Assembly (NCBI RefSeq): GCF_047948215.1
Contig: NC_134460.1
Coordinates: 122,959,324-123,023,323 of the forward strand
Reading direction: 5' to 3'
From: Lycorma delicatula
Lineage: Eukaryota > Arthropoda > Insecta > Hemiptera > Fulgoridae
DNA: 64,000 nucleotides
Part shown: in pieces, positions 34,327 through 45,604 of the stretch
How the letters are laid out: each line of letters begins with the position of its first letter
How positions within the stretch are numbered: position 1 is the stretch's first letter
Position numbers and translations under genes: made by a program
The notes under the pieces: model-generated
The model's input: the letters and a program-made list of their open reading frames with translations, nothing else
The model's database searches: none
What the model was told of the DNA's origin: nothing

Positions 34327-34720
34327 AACTGCTAACACCTTTTTTATTATTAATAATGATGTTTATTACTAATTCTGAGCTATATGAATCAGTAAAGTGT
34401 GCTTTACTTCTTGGGCTGAAGATAGGAATACGTTTTTCGCTAATCGAGAACAAAAAAATTCGAACTATGTAATAATAAGTCAAAAGTTTATTTTAATTAG
34501 TTTTGTTCAATTTGTTTTTTTTTTGTAGAATAAACATTTTAGTTACGAAATGGTGTGGTTTTACTTTCATAAAAGAAAATATCTTCTTATGTTTATTAGA
34601 TTTAAAACAATCAGATTATTTTAAGCTTTTCCTTGATCATTTTTCATCATTCAAAAAAAAAAAAAAAAACATTTTTTACACAAACATTTGAACACCTAAT
34701 AATTCTATTCCGAAACGCCT
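34327..34720. other. AT-rich DNA
   Basis: Low-complexity frames only. Confidence 0.5.
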
Positions 34721-34775
34721 CCCGCCAGGCCAATCCACCCGGAGGGCGTGCCGTAGGCACGCCGGTAGAAGGTAG
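34721..34775. repeat. GC-rich island with perfect hairpin
   Basis: GGCGTGCC (34,745-34,752) GTA GGCACGCC (34,756-34,763), within CCACCCGGAG...CGCCGGTAGAAGG. A similar CCGGCGTGCCGAAAGG phrase is at 11,680-11,695, so this is probably the end of a dispersed element. Confidence 0.7.
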
Positions 34776-35021
34776 TAGATTGATAAAGATAATGAACTTT
34801 ATCAACGTTTTCATAAAGTCTAAATTTTAAAATAATTCTCGGCGAGTTAAAAATTTTATTTCCTTTCCCGGAAATATAGTTTTTTTTAATTTATTTATTT
34901 TTTTATTGTAGTAATCAATCAGTTGACTGGTCTTGATTGATGCATTTCTCTATATTTTGTGATCAGTGCTTATAATTTAATCTCAACATATTTACTACAT
35001 TGTGCATCATTATTTATCAGT

Positions 35022-35935
35022 TTTATATGAGGGCCTTTCGGGAAGTTATCCGCCGGACAAAGAAAACACAAGAGTTTTCCTAATTTTTATTTTTTTTTAT
35101 TCTTCAATGTAGTCACCTTACAATTCAGACCAACTAATTTCCAACTTTTTTTCTTATACCCTTAGTATAATACGATTTGTCCAACTCTGCATTATAAGCG
35201 GTTGTTTAGCTTTGACCTCATCATTTGAAGTGAATCATCGTCCATCGAGCCATTTCTTCAGGTTTTGGAACAGGAAGTATTCGTTTGGAAGAGGAGTCAA
35301 ATCCAAATAATGCGTAGCGTATGAAAGCATCGAGGTGTCACAGAGTTATTCAATATATACCCGATATGTGAGCATTATCGTAGTGGAAGAAGTGAAAGAG
35401 TACTTTCTTTTTGCCAATGTGGACGTTTAGCCTGAAAAGAGTCCTTCAGTCGGTCTGATAGTGAATTAATACTTACCGTTTTTGCTTTCTCTGGCGAATT
35501 TTCATCTGCTTTCACCCACTGTTGGAAAAAAAGCGTAGAAAAAATAAGCGGAAATCCGTTTAAATTAATTTCTAAACGCCCTTGTGTTCAGTCGGATGCG
35601 TTTTTGATTAATTGTTAACAAATGGTGCACCTTTTGAGCGGATATCTTTTTCATATAGAAAACATCGTGTGACATGTACCGGACATGGTCTATCAAGAAG
35701 ATGTTTGCGATGTCAACAAGCCTTTATTCGACTTAATAAGCCATTGTCGTATTTTGTGGTCGTTGAGGTTTAGACAATCCGAGCGTTCATCATTTTCAAT
35801 AGATATACGACTACGTTTAAATTTAGCAACCCATTTCTTTATCTTCGTAATCAAAGGAGAAGAATCCTTTAAAGTGAATTTTACCTCCTTTTATACTAAA
35901 GGGGGTAAAATCCCCCTTGATTTCAAGTTTTATCA
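35022..35935 (-). pseudogene. mariner transposase fossil, near full length but heavily broken
   Basis: Minus strand, in order: about 35,790-35,850 'KKWVAKFKRSRISIENDERS' (second HTH region of mariner transposase); about 35,590-35,630 'LLTINQKRIRLNT' (family: LLTxDQKRxRL); about 35,480-35,520 'WVKADENSPEKAKTVS'; about 35,370-35,420 a degenerate DNAPxH region (catalytic Asp in the form 'HYDNAH'); about 35,190-35,300 'YLDLTPLPNEYFLFQNLKKW', 'LDGR', 'FTSNDEVKA' and 'ELDKSYYTKGI'. The right end TATGAGGGCCTTTCGGGAAG at 35,025 may be the inverted terminal repeat. Many frameshifts. Confidence 0.88.
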
Positions 35936-36326
35936 AGCAAATAGTTTTCAACATTTTCTTGTAATACCAAATTTCAAAGACTTCAGATATTTTCCGTTCT
36001 GTTTTTCTTATTATCCGTATTTCACTACTATAATATTATTATATTCCACACAGATAAAATTTGAGGTAAAGTAATTTCACATTATATTCTACAATGTCAC
36101 ACATGTTATTGCACAACAGCACTCTGAAATACAAATTATATTCAATTTTATTAGCGATTATTAAACTCGGTAATCACAAGGATTTTCTGTGGAATTTAAC
36201 ATCATTAATCTAACTGAAACTAGTCTGAATAGTACTTCTTGTTTGTGAACAGTTTTCCTTGCAAAAAAAGAAAAAAAGAGTTGGATATTACAAAGCAACA
36301 AAATAATTCTCCTGCTTTGTTTGTTG

Positions 36327-36328
<2 letters not shown>
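35936..36328. other. AT-rich DNA
   Basis: No supported feature. The plus-strand frame 35,685-36,074 is antisense to the mariner fossil and not a gene. Confidence 0.5.
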
Positions 36329-36394
<66 letters not shown>

Positions 36395-36395
36395 G

Positions 36396-36435
<40 letters not shown>

Positions 36436-36465
36436 TACACACAAACACACACACACACACACACA
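36329..36465. repeat. (CA)n(CG)n(CA)n microsatellite
   Basis: AC run, then about eight GC units (36,380-36,396), then AC again with small interruptions. The alternating purine-pyrimidine GC core is a potential Z-DNA-forming sequence (inference). Confidence 0.96.
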
Positions 36466-36668
36466 AAATGTGTAACCTACATTTTAATTATTTCTTTTAA
36501 TTCAGGAAACTCAAAACACGGAAAATTGAGGAAAACACGAGATGGAGTCATTTTCTGACCGCTAGAAAAAATTTATTTCTTTTTTATATATAAAAAAAAG
36601 AAAATGTATTAAATTGATATTTTGTGAAAATAATGATCAAAAAGATTTAGGTATAAACCAGCATAGCA

Positions 36669-36720
36669 ATTATTATTATTATTATTATTGTTGTTGTTGT
36701 TGTTATTGTTATTATTATTT
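36669..36720. repeat. (TTA)n/(TTG)n trinucleotide repeat
   Basis: ATT units change to GTT units and back to ATT units. Confidence 0.93.
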
Positions 36721-37064
36721 TATCGTGTACGGTTTACGTAATTCTATTTAATATATAACACCTTTCAATTATTCCACCTCGCTGTGTAATGGTTAAACTG
36801 TAATACAAGTCCAACATTAGTTGGACACAGTATTAGTTGTAAGTCACAGCATTAGTTGAACATCATGAAACAGGTAAATCTGCTTTAAGCTATCAACAAT
36901 TGTATTAGTTTCATGCGAATTAATTACATAATGTTTAGTGATTCAGGGTATGTAATAGGTAGAACAAAAACTATCGATATGTATAAAAAGTATATTGAAT
37001 TCACTTTTAAAAAATAAATACATCAATATTAAGGAATATCACAGTGTAATCAAAACAAAAAATT

Positions 37065-37100
<36 letters not shown>

Positions 37101-37892
37101 CTTGTGTGTGTGTGTGTGTGTGTGTGTGCGTGCTCCTAGGTAATATGCAAACAATATAATTGGAATTTTGTCCGTAGATTATTCAGAATACAAATTTTAT
37201 AATTTTTGTTACATAAAACATTTATTTGAATGGTAACAATTTGTAGGTATAAATTAGGGTGATTATCAATTATAAAAATACACTTCATAAATAACTGAAT
37301 TTATCAAAATCAAAAGTAAACAGCATTATTATTTATTTTACGGTGGTGTTCGTCAAAGCAGAATACTAATTTTTAATTTCCCGGCGATGTAGTTAAATTG
37401 TATAACGTATATTTTGCATTTCGAAGGTTTATCAGATCTTGATGTTTCATGATTACCTCCAACAAAAAAAAAATATAATTTTAGTAATGCAATATTCTGG
37501 AAGGATCTACGTACTTATGTGTATGTATGTTGGCTTGTTTTTTTTATTGATATCTCCAGATTGGATTGACGATTTGGATGAAATTTTTTACAATGATCTC
37601 TGTTCATGTGGCATTCAGATGGAACTTAATTTTACTCACAATTGATTGAAGGAGCAGGGTGATATGGACGTTATGGGTCCCGTATATCATAATTTTATTC
37701 AAACGGTAGGTGAACGTTTTCGTATTATTAAGTGTTCTTTTCTTCGTTAGCTTTGATCTTTTTGGTGTGGTTAGCTTTGATTCAAACGCAAATAAGGAGG
37801 TGTAGGTAAAAACCCTTTTTTTTTGTCGACTTTGGACTAAAAGTAATATTTTTATAATAAAGTGATTTAGTTACATTAGTATAGCGCTTGTT
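36721..37892. other. AT-rich DNA with a symmetric microsatellite
   Basis: At 37,065-37,131 a CA run, a TA run and a TG run follow each other, so the whole tract is self-complementary. A TTTTTTATTGATATCTCCAG / GATTGGATTGACGATTTGG phrase at 37,535-37,580 is echoed at 38,580-38,650 on the other side of FB-3. Confidence 0.6.
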
Positions 37893-37899
37893 TTATATA

Positions 37900-38515
37900 T
37901 ATATATATATGTTGCAGGCCAATTGAAAAATTAGGCTTATTGTAAAGAGCGCCGTCATTTTGCAATGCGCCCGGCACGCCCGGCAAGTTGGAAAATTATC
38001 TAGCAATTTCTTATCAGCCTGATATTTTTCAGGCTGAAAAATTTCATCCTATATTTTTATGTATGGTAATGAGACCATACAACTTTAGGCTAATTAGAAA
38101 TATTGTTAAATATTAGAAAATATTGCACATTTTTTCTTCCAAATCAGTGGGAAGTATTTACAGAGAAATTATAAATATAATCTAACCAAACATAATCTAC
38201 GCTAGCTTCGATCGCTAACCTTCTCTCGCTAGTCAAGGCTAGCGAGCGAAGCGAGCATAGGTTAATTTTGGTTAGATTATATTTATAATTATAAGTAATA
38301 ATGTTTATATTTGACCTCCATTTCGTTTAATGAGCAAACAATTGCACATTTTCTAATTAGCCTAAAGTTATATGGCTCATTACAATAAGCCTGAAAAATA
38401 TCAGGCTGATTAAAAATTGCTATATAATTTTCAAATTTTCTGGGCGCTTTGCAAATGTCTGGGACATAGGCTCTTTACAATAAAAAATTTTCAATTCGTC
38501 TACGACATATATATG
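37900..38515. mobile_element. Fold-back element FB-3 (arms of about 280-330 bp)
   Basis: The left arm 37,900-38,232 and right arm 38,239-38,515 are reverse complements around a 6-base loop. Anchors from outside in: ATATATGTTGCAGGCCAATT vs AATTCGTCTACGACATATAT; TTATTGTAAAGAGC vs GCTCTTTACAATAA; ATCAGCCTGATATTTTTCAG vs CTGAAAAATATCAGGCTGAT; ACTTTAGGCTAATTAGAAA vs its complement; ATAAATATAATCTAACC vs GGTTAGATTATATTTAT; CTCGCTAG vs CTAGCGAG. The inner motif resembles FB-2. Confidence 0.88.
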
Positions 38516-38901
38516 AACAATCTCATTAAAAGCTAGGATATAAGTCTAACTTTTCTGCTGTTTTCGTAAGTTATCGTTTTATTTGATATCTTCAGATTGG
38601 ATAAATCAATTATTAGGAAATTTTGTACGATGACATCTAAATGTGAATTATTTCTTCCATTAAATTTTCCAATAGTAGTCTGTCGAGGTTGAAACTCTTT
38701 AAGCTCAGAGTCGCGTAACCTTATATAGTTATTAAACACTTTACCGGCTTTTGTTTTTGCAATAAATTTATTTTTAAAATCGATTTTGAACATTTTAAGT
38801 TGCTATATATTCATATCTAGGATGATTGTTTTTAATCGATGGGAATTTCAGATATGGGGGCTTTCTATCCATCCGTCGGACAGGTAAGATTTTCATTTCT
38901 T

Positions 38902-39426
38902 AGGGTAGTCTTCCCTAAGATACCGGTGTTCTTTGGTGGTTGGGTTTCAATTAACCACGCATCTCAGGTACGGTCGAACTGAGAATGTACAAGACTACAC
39001 TTCATTTACACTCATACATATCATCCTCATTCATCCTCTGAAGAATTATCTAAACGGTAGTTACCGGAGGCTAAACAGGAAAAAGAAGGAAAAAGAAGGA
39101 AGGGTAGTCTTCCCCAAGCCACCGGGTTGGTCTAGTGGTGAACGCTTCCAAATCAGCTGATTTGGAAGCTGAGAGTTCCAGCGTTCAAGTCCTAGTAAAG
39201 CCAGTTATTTTTACACGGATTTGAATACTAGATCGTGGATATCGGTGTTCTTTGGTGGTTGGTTTCAATTAACCACAGATCTCAGGAATGGTCGAACTGA
39301 GAATGTACAAGACTACACTTCATTTACACTCATACGTATCATCCACATTCATCCTCTGAAGTATTATCTAAAAACGGTAGTTACCGGAGGCTAAACAGGA
39401 AAGAAAGAAGAAGGGTAGTCTTCCCC
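38902..39426 (+). mobile_element. Two tandem SINE-1 copies separated by three copies of a target motif
   Basis: AGGGTAGTCTTCCC occurs at 38,902-38,915, 39,101-39,114 and 39,412-39,425. Between the first two lies a headless SINE-1 body starting at GATACCGGTGTTCTTTGG; between the second and third lies a full-length SINE-1. Both end in AAACAGGAAAR-type A/G-rich tails. The motif reads as a shared target-site duplication. Confidence 0.85.
39117..39411 (+). mobile_element. SINE-1, full length, tail variant i
   Basis: Head: CCACCGGGTTGGTCTAGTGG, with the pol III A-box-like TGGTCTAGTGGTGAACG, and GCGTTCAAGTCC as a slightly mutated B box. Body: CTAGATCGTGGATATCGG, TTCTTTGGTGGTTGG, AATGGTCGAACTGAGAATG. 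Tail i: CATTTACACTCATACG, CATCCTCTGAAG, CGGTAGTTACCGGAGGC, AAACAGGAAAGAAAG. Length about 295 bp. The tRNA origin is inferred from the boxes. Confidence 0.88.
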
Positions 39427-40434
39427 ACCTGATTGCATAAAAATTTCCTCGCATTCTTAGAATTTTCGTAATAATATCCATATAAAAAATTAAAAAACAG
39501 GAAGAAAGGAAGAACGACATGGAAACAAAAAATTTCTACAGATCAAAAATTAATGACAAGAGAAGGAAGAATAAAGGAATCGCTTATATTACAGAGGATT
39601 TCAACATAAACCTTTGGTAAATATCAGAAAAAAATTTATCTATATAATTATTTCCTAATTTTATGATACTATAGGAGTAGAAAATTCTAAACTATATGAT
39701 CCTGATATAGGGGTGGCAAACGGTCGTTCTAACACAACAAATCTTTTTAACGATCAGTTATAGATGACAACTATTTTGTTGACTGTCACTTGTTTTTCGG
39801 CAGTTGATTTACATATACTAATAATACACTACAGTATTTTCGCCTCAGTTAACTAGGCTGACAGAAACCATTTTTTTTTTTTTTTTTTTCAGTAATTTTC
39901 CATGAGGTGCTTGTTATTTTTCAAATCAGCTTTATCATTTTTAGACCTCAGTGTGTATTAGACCTCTTTAAGCCATTTTTATTACTACTGCGTTTAATAT
40001 TTATACATAAAAAAACATATAATTATTTTGCGTTGATGTAAAAATTTTAATGTTTGGTTTATATACAATAATATTATTTATTAAATTTTTTTTAATGAAG
40101 AAAAGTTATCTAATTTTGTACAAAATGCACAACCTGAAAGGGATGAAGTAAATATGAATTATTCATCTGATATTAAGAAACAAACTTAGTATGTGGTTAA
40201 AAACAATTTAAATCAGACCGTAGTTTACAAAAGGAAAAAGTTAAAAAAAAGTTTAAAGAAAGAAGAAACTTTAAAAATCTGTTCTGGTTTCTTTTAAATT
40301 CAGGTCTAAATTTTGGAAGTTTTATTTGACATGGGACTATAGTAATTTTAGAAAACGCAATGTGCACGCGATATGTATGTATGCGTACACACACACACAC
40401 ACGCGCGCGCAAAAAATCTTCTTTTTTTGTGGGG

Positions 40435-40465
<31 letters not shown>

Positions 40466-41386
40466 GTGTGTGTGAGTGTATATGTATATAAAAAAAAAGA
40501 AAACCATTTTGCTAATGTGAGTAATTTAAACGCAATGAAGGGAGAAAATACGGCCTACATTACTGAAAAGTTAAACTGATGCTGCTTCATATCTCTTTCT
40601 TTCTAAAAATAAAAGAAAAAAAATTGTAATTATTCTGTTTGGCTTAAACTCTTTTTTATTTATCATCTATTCCCCTAATTAATAATTTATTTATTTAATT
40701 GAAATCTATTATTTAAATGATTTTAAATAAATCTAAAGAGGATATTAACGCACAGTTAAAGTTAACAATTTTATAAAATAAAAATAAAAAATTTTTGATT
40801 TAAATGCTGTAGAAAGTATCATAAATAAAATTATCATAAATAAATTTATTTTTGAATAAAAAAGTCTCTAAAACACAAATTTTCTTTGATATAAAAAAGA
40901 AAATAAATATGCGAAATTAAAAAAAAAATTAAAAATATGAAAAGCAATTAAAATTTTAATATTAGTCTAAGACTATATTTCAAAGGTTTATTTTGTTGAT
41001 TTTAAATATTCGTTACTTTTATAAAAAGTTACTAAAAAAAAAGAACACGATAAATATTTGAAAAAAAAAATAAATATAATTATAATTAAAAAAATTTTGG
41101 GAAAATCTCAGTCCAGTTAATATTTAATAAATTAATCACAAAACATAAGTTAATTTTAACGGGTAAATAAAATCTATTATATATTAACCATCGATTTTGT
41201 GATACTAACTACAAATGTTTACAGATACATTAAAAAATAGATAGAATAAAAAATCTAATTTTTTAAAATTGTTCTAAAGAAAATCGTTAAGTAATTTATC
41301 GAGTATTAATTACAGAAATGAGATGAATAGTTAAATAGCTTACTACTGGAAGCCGGTTTAACCTTTTAAAAATTAAGGTTTAAAAA
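39427..41386. other. AT-rich DNA with short microsatellites
   Basis: Poly-T at 39,869-39,890; (CA)n(CG)n at 40,386-40,410; TA/TG runs at 40,434-40,490. No gene supported. Confidence 0.55.
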
Positions 41387-41419
41387 ATATATATATATAT
41401 ATTTATATATATATATATG
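41387..41419. repeat. (TA)n microsatellite
   Basis: AT run interrupted once by a T. Confidence 0.9.
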
Positions 41420-41504
41420 CGCAGATGATTTATTAAGAATGTTACAATACAAACTTTCAGGATATTTTTTTGTGGCGAAAATAAAGAAAAGAGTTCATAT
41501 AAAC

Positions 41505-41830
41505 TTAGGTTTGAAAACTCTTCGTTAGGGAGTTTTGGTTAGAGAAAGATTTCGCTCTGATTTCTCTGCTTTCGATAAAATTAGCCAGAATGTAATTCTA
41601 TTGGACCCAAATTAAGTGATAGATTAATTGGTTTTATAAGAAAACTACCTGAAAATAATAAGTCCCACAACAGTATTTTTAGTCGTTTTCGAGAAATCTG
41701 GAGTTAAGATATAAAATATTGGGATTGGAAAACACCATTTTCTTAGCAAAATAACTTTTTTAAATGGATAATAAACAAATAAACGTTTTAAACAAAACTT
41801 ATTGTTAGTGAATTTAATTTTGAGTAATAT
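41505..41830 (+). repeat. Family N dispersed repeat, long copy
   Basis: CTTCGTTAGGGAGTTTTGG, GATTTCGCTCTGATTTCTC, then ATTGGACCCAAATTAAGTG, GTATTTTTAGTCGTTTTCGA, ATATTGGGATTGGAAAACAC, GGATAATAAACAAATAAACG. Both halves in the order of the 10.07 kb copy. The LINE at 41,831 begins exactly where it ends. Confidence 0.8.
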
Positions 41831-41840
41831 TTCTTCCCCC

Positions 41841-41960
41841 TACTCACCTGGGCTGGACATACAATTAAGTAAAGCTCAGCCCAGGTGAGTATCTTCAATT
41901 TCACACGAGCCTCTCCGCCTACCGACTGAACGTCCGGCATGGCAGGTCGGTTCGCCGGTT
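41841..41960 (-). other. Structured 3' UTR of LINE element 3
   Basis: TACTCACCTGGGCTG (41,841-41,855) pairs perfectly with 41,877-41,891, a 15 bp stem around a 21-base loop. The sense-strand loop contains TTACTTAATTG. Inward at 41,920-41,950 is the shared core ACCGACTGAACGTCCGGCAT / GGCAGGTCGG. Confidence 0.85.
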
Positions 41961-42264
41961 GGATCTTTTATGATCAACACCTGCCTCATATGGTCATGGA
42001 GGGGTTAACCAGGCCCGACTACGTCGTTCCTGATCCCCCATCCAAGGACCTGGACTAGGTCTGTACATTTCCTCGCCTGCCTCTAACTACTGGGAAGGGG
42101 GAACCAAGCCCGACTATATCGTTCCCGTGCCATAATCAGCAGCCGAGACTCGGTCTTTTGATTCCCCAGACTAAAGACTCTAGGAATCACCGGCTGATCA
42201 TCGGAGCCGACACATCTCAGCATGCCGGTCCTCCCAGTTGGGGCTGTCCACCCTGCCTTAACTA

Positions 42265-43330
42265 AAATCCTCTTCGATGTCCTTCATCATCTTTTTCCCT
42301 CAAAATCGCCCTCCCCAAACCGTCGACGGCTCTCCACTTTGAGAGTTTTGCCATTTCTGGCAATGGAACACTTCACTAAATCTTGCTCGTGATAGTACAT
42401 ACACGTTTTCAATTCCCTTCTGCCTGTTCTGTGCAGGTACCCCTCGAAATTGCCATGTCCAGATATGACCTGTGTCAAATGGTAATCTCATTCACCTTGT
42501 TCCCTAGCGAGCCGTTTCCCAGGTCAGGGATAAATCTTCTGCTCCAGCTTTCTTTAACAATAGCCCTTCAACTCTCACTCCATCGTCGAATAACAACCTG
42601 GCGTCCGCTTTACTCCCGCACACCGTTCCGTTCTCTCCGAGACGAGTATGTCCACTGGGGGAACCCCAGAAAGAACACAGGCAGCATCGTATGAAAGTGT
42701 TCTATAACCCGTAACAACCCGTAACGAGTAATACTCACCGGTGGACCCTCCGAAGCCTATCGAGATTTCTCTGGATGTCAATTGTCCTGCCCCAGGCCGG
42801 CGTCACATACAGAACTGAAGCTACGGCCGACATGATTAGTCTCACTTATGGCCGAGTCAGGAGCAGCCTGCAAAGACGTAAGTCTATTTAAGGCGTTCAC
42901 CAACCTTTCCGCGTTTTATTATAAGCCTTTGTGACGTGTTCACTGAATCTGCATGCTCTACCTATTATTACGCCAAGGTATTTGACCTTACCCTCAGCTA
43001 CAACAGCTGGTCACCGATTATCAGCTCTATTGGCCCCACCTTGCGTCTCCCAGTTAGGGTTATGAACTCACATTTTTTAAACGCCAGTTTCACCCCATAT
43101 GTTTTCATCCACTCGTCAATTAAAGATAATGCAGAATTGTCCCTTGTGTGTATTTCTTCTTCCGTCCTTTCGCTGACAAGAACCGCACGGTCATCGGAGT
43201 ATGCAATGGTCTCCGTTCGTGTTAGCAGACGGAAGTTCAACATGCCGTCATAAACCACGTTCAAAAGCAGGTGCCTCGGCACTGACCCTAGCGGAACACC
43301 TCCAAATAGGTGAAACCGGTAGCCAACTTA
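42265..43330 (-). pseudogene. R1-clade ORF2 fragment (element 3)
   Basis: Minus strand: 'LFGGVPLGSVPRHLLLNVVY' at about 43,270-43,325 (motif B, consensus GVPQGSVLGP, two key changes), 'ETIAYSDDRAVL' (motif C with YSDD), 'KKCEFITLTGRRKV' (motif D), then after frame breaks 'YDAACVLSGVPPVDIL', 'ISGHGNFEGYLHRTGRR' and a damaged zinc finger (CMYY... where C-x2-C is expected). Motif A is lost. Multiple frameshifts. Confidence 0.85.
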
Positions 43331-43444
43331 TTGTGTATCAGCTGTGGCCCACTAGTCCTTTAGATAATCTTTGACCTACCTGCAATACTAACACCTTTCT
43401 CTGAATGCCTTCATAACTAGGTATCAAATGAAACATTTGCCCCT

Positions 43445-43520
43445 TAAGTCCAAAAAATTATAATTTGGCTTAATATTAACAAAGGCGCTGAAATCAGGAC
43501 GAAGTTTCTTATATGTTTCG
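43445..43520 (-). repeat. Possible family N fragment
   Basis: GGCGCTGAAATCAGGACGAAG resembles the complement of family N part 1. Short and uncertain. Confidence 0.35.
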
Positions 43521-43868
43521 TGAATCACCCGTCACTCACTCACTCTCTCTCTGTGTGTGTGTATGTGTTTATATAAATATACACACATACACAAGAACTC
43601 ACAAAGTTCAGATCCCAAATAAGTCACTACCAAATTATAGAAATAAATATAAATACGCAGATAAGATATTTAGATTACAAATATTACATAATTCTTCAGT
43701 TAAAAAAAACGATTTTATAATATTATTACTTAAAGCAAAATCCAAACAATAACAACGTTTATTTATATTTATTTCTATTATTTGTGTATGACTTATTTGG
43801 GATCTGAGTATCTAGTATTGTTATTTTAACATTCAACCGAGAATTTATCATTATTATTATTATCATCG

Positions 43869-43899
<31 letters not shown>

Positions 43900-44587
43900 G
43901 ATGTATATTTTACATACCGACATTGTTGTCGTAATTCCATAATAATTGTGAATAATTGTTAATCTTGCACATTAATTTTGAAAGAAATGTGGAATTTATG
44001 GATTAATAAATTACACTTGACGTAGGGCTGTGCCCGAAACTGATTCTACAAAAAAATCATACCTTCTACATGGAAGTAATAATAGAAAATTTAATCATAT
44101 TAATTTATATATATATACACGCACGCAAACACAGATTTCATTCGATTTTATCAGTTTTTGTACAGTATTACGAATTTCATTTTGGGAATTTCATTTATAT
44201 TGGATTTTAAAGGATAAGAGTTGGGAACAAAAGTGGGAAAATAGGCGGAACCTATTTTTCATTGTCAATTGACTGGAATCGTTTATCTGATACCATTGAA
44301 AAGGATCGATTAAATTTCCTTAAGAACTTATTGGTTGAGTGAATTTTACAGATTTATTTATTTTGTTAACCAGTACGTGTAAATTTATTATTTTTTTTTA
44401 ACCAAATAGAAAATAAAAAATTATGAATAGATGAGTAATATAAATAGAAAAATTTTCTGACTAAAACAGAATAAAAAAATAAAATATTAAAATTATCTAA
44501 CTCTTAGATTTTTTTATATGTATCTTAGGAAAATCCAAACAGTGAAAAACTGACGAATGATATTTTATTTATCAAAAATCGACCTAT
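43521..44587. other. AT-rich DNA with microsatellites
   Basis: (TG)n at 43,551-43,567, (TA)n at 43,868-43,896 and 44,105-44,118. The near-repeat AAATAAGTCA at 43,617 and its complement TGACTTATTTGGG at 43,789 form an inverted pair about 170 bases apart. No gene supported. Confidence 0.5.
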
Positions 44588-44690
44588 TTAGTGGAATGGT
44601 ACGAATGGAACGTCTTCGTTTTTCATCTGAAAGATTCTGGGTTTGAATCTCGATCAGGATTGGAAATTTTTTATATGTTACAAATATTTC
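44588..44690 (+). mobile_element. SINE-2-like tRNA-derived fragment, diverged
   Basis: AGTGGAATGGTACGAATGG, GTCTTCGTTTTTCATCTG and GGGTTTGAATCTCGATCAGG parallel the SINE-2 A box, anticodon arm and B box at 26.2 kb. No aminoacyl stem. Confidence 0.6.
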
Positions 44691-44749
44691 AGGTTATATT
44701 CCTATACATAATTTTTGAACTTACGTAATGAACTAATTATCTAACAATC

Positions 44750-44758
44750 AAACAAACA

Positions 44759-44797
<39 letters not shown>

Positions 44798-44834
44798 CTA
44801 CAAACAAACAAACAAACAAACAAACACACACACA
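44750..44834. repeat. (CAAA)n(CAAT)n(CAAA)n(CA)n tetranucleotide repeat
   Basis: Nine CAAT units flanked by CAAA units, ending in CA units. Confidence 0.95.
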
Positions 44835-45604
44835 ATGAATAGATTTAATTTTATATAAATATTCTTATTCACAGCAGACACAAATAACAGAGACTTAGAT
44901 CAAAGGCAATGGAAACCTACTGAATATTTTAAGTGGAAGTAGACGAAAATTACAGTTGTTAATGAGGAATGACTTTAATTAATTAAAATTCAAAAGAATA
45001 AAATGAACTTTTGGTCTTTTACTTTTTGAAGCTAATACAGAATATAAGATAGGGAATTTATTGTTGTCAGTAAAAATAATTACAACTATGGGTTTCTTCA
45101 CGTCTTGAGATCCAATGAGTGCATAAACTATATCTAAAGAATTCTATATGTAGTCTTATTTGTGAGGCGCGCTTGTGTGTGTGTTGGCCTGAATTTGGCT
45201 AAATATTTTAAAAGTCTTAGGAGTAATAAATACTACACTGATGGAATTTGGTAAGGTTGCTTGTATAATACGGAAAGTGATGAAATTAAATTAAAAGTAA
45301 AAATTGATTTAGATGTATGATCCTTTGGTGAAATCCTTACGTTACCGGGACTTGTCATAGGCTATATAAATATGTATGTACATATACGTAATAGTGAAGA
45401 TTTGCCGGTTGAAGCAGAAATTTTAATCAATTGAATTAATGAAATGTGAACTGTCAGCCTCTATCAATGTGTGAGTTGAGTTTGAACTGAATGATTCAAA
45501 TCAATCGAATGAATAATTTTACAAAAGTAATAAAATTCAATTTACGTTAAATACAATAAAATAATATTAGATAAATTAAAAAAATTTCTGTTTAATAAAA
45601 ATGA

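Larger units (their letters stand above)
41831..43420 (-). mobile_element. R1-clade LINE, 5' truncated and decayed
   Basis: Element 3. Minus-strand order: RT fragment (from about 43,320), C-terminal region, a long 3' UTR (41,838-42,260) and the terminal hairpin. The 3' UTR contains an internal duplication: AACCAGGCCCGACTACGTCG at about 42,008 and AACCAAGCCCGACTATATCG at about 42,102. No poly-A tract and no target duplication could be recognised, so it is older or was cut. Confidence 0.85.

Noticed and set aside
35685..36074. 129-codon plus-strand frame
   Set aside because: Antisense to the mariner fossil.
36380..36396. CpG island
   Set aside because: The CG run is a part of a microsatellite, not a regulatory island.
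36161..36475. Cysteine/valine- or threonine/histidine-repeat proteins
   Set aside because: Artefact of the CA/CG microsatellite.
38224..38246. CRISPR-like or bacterial terminator structure
   Set aside because: It is simply the centre of the FB-3 inverted repeat; no spacer-repeat array exists.
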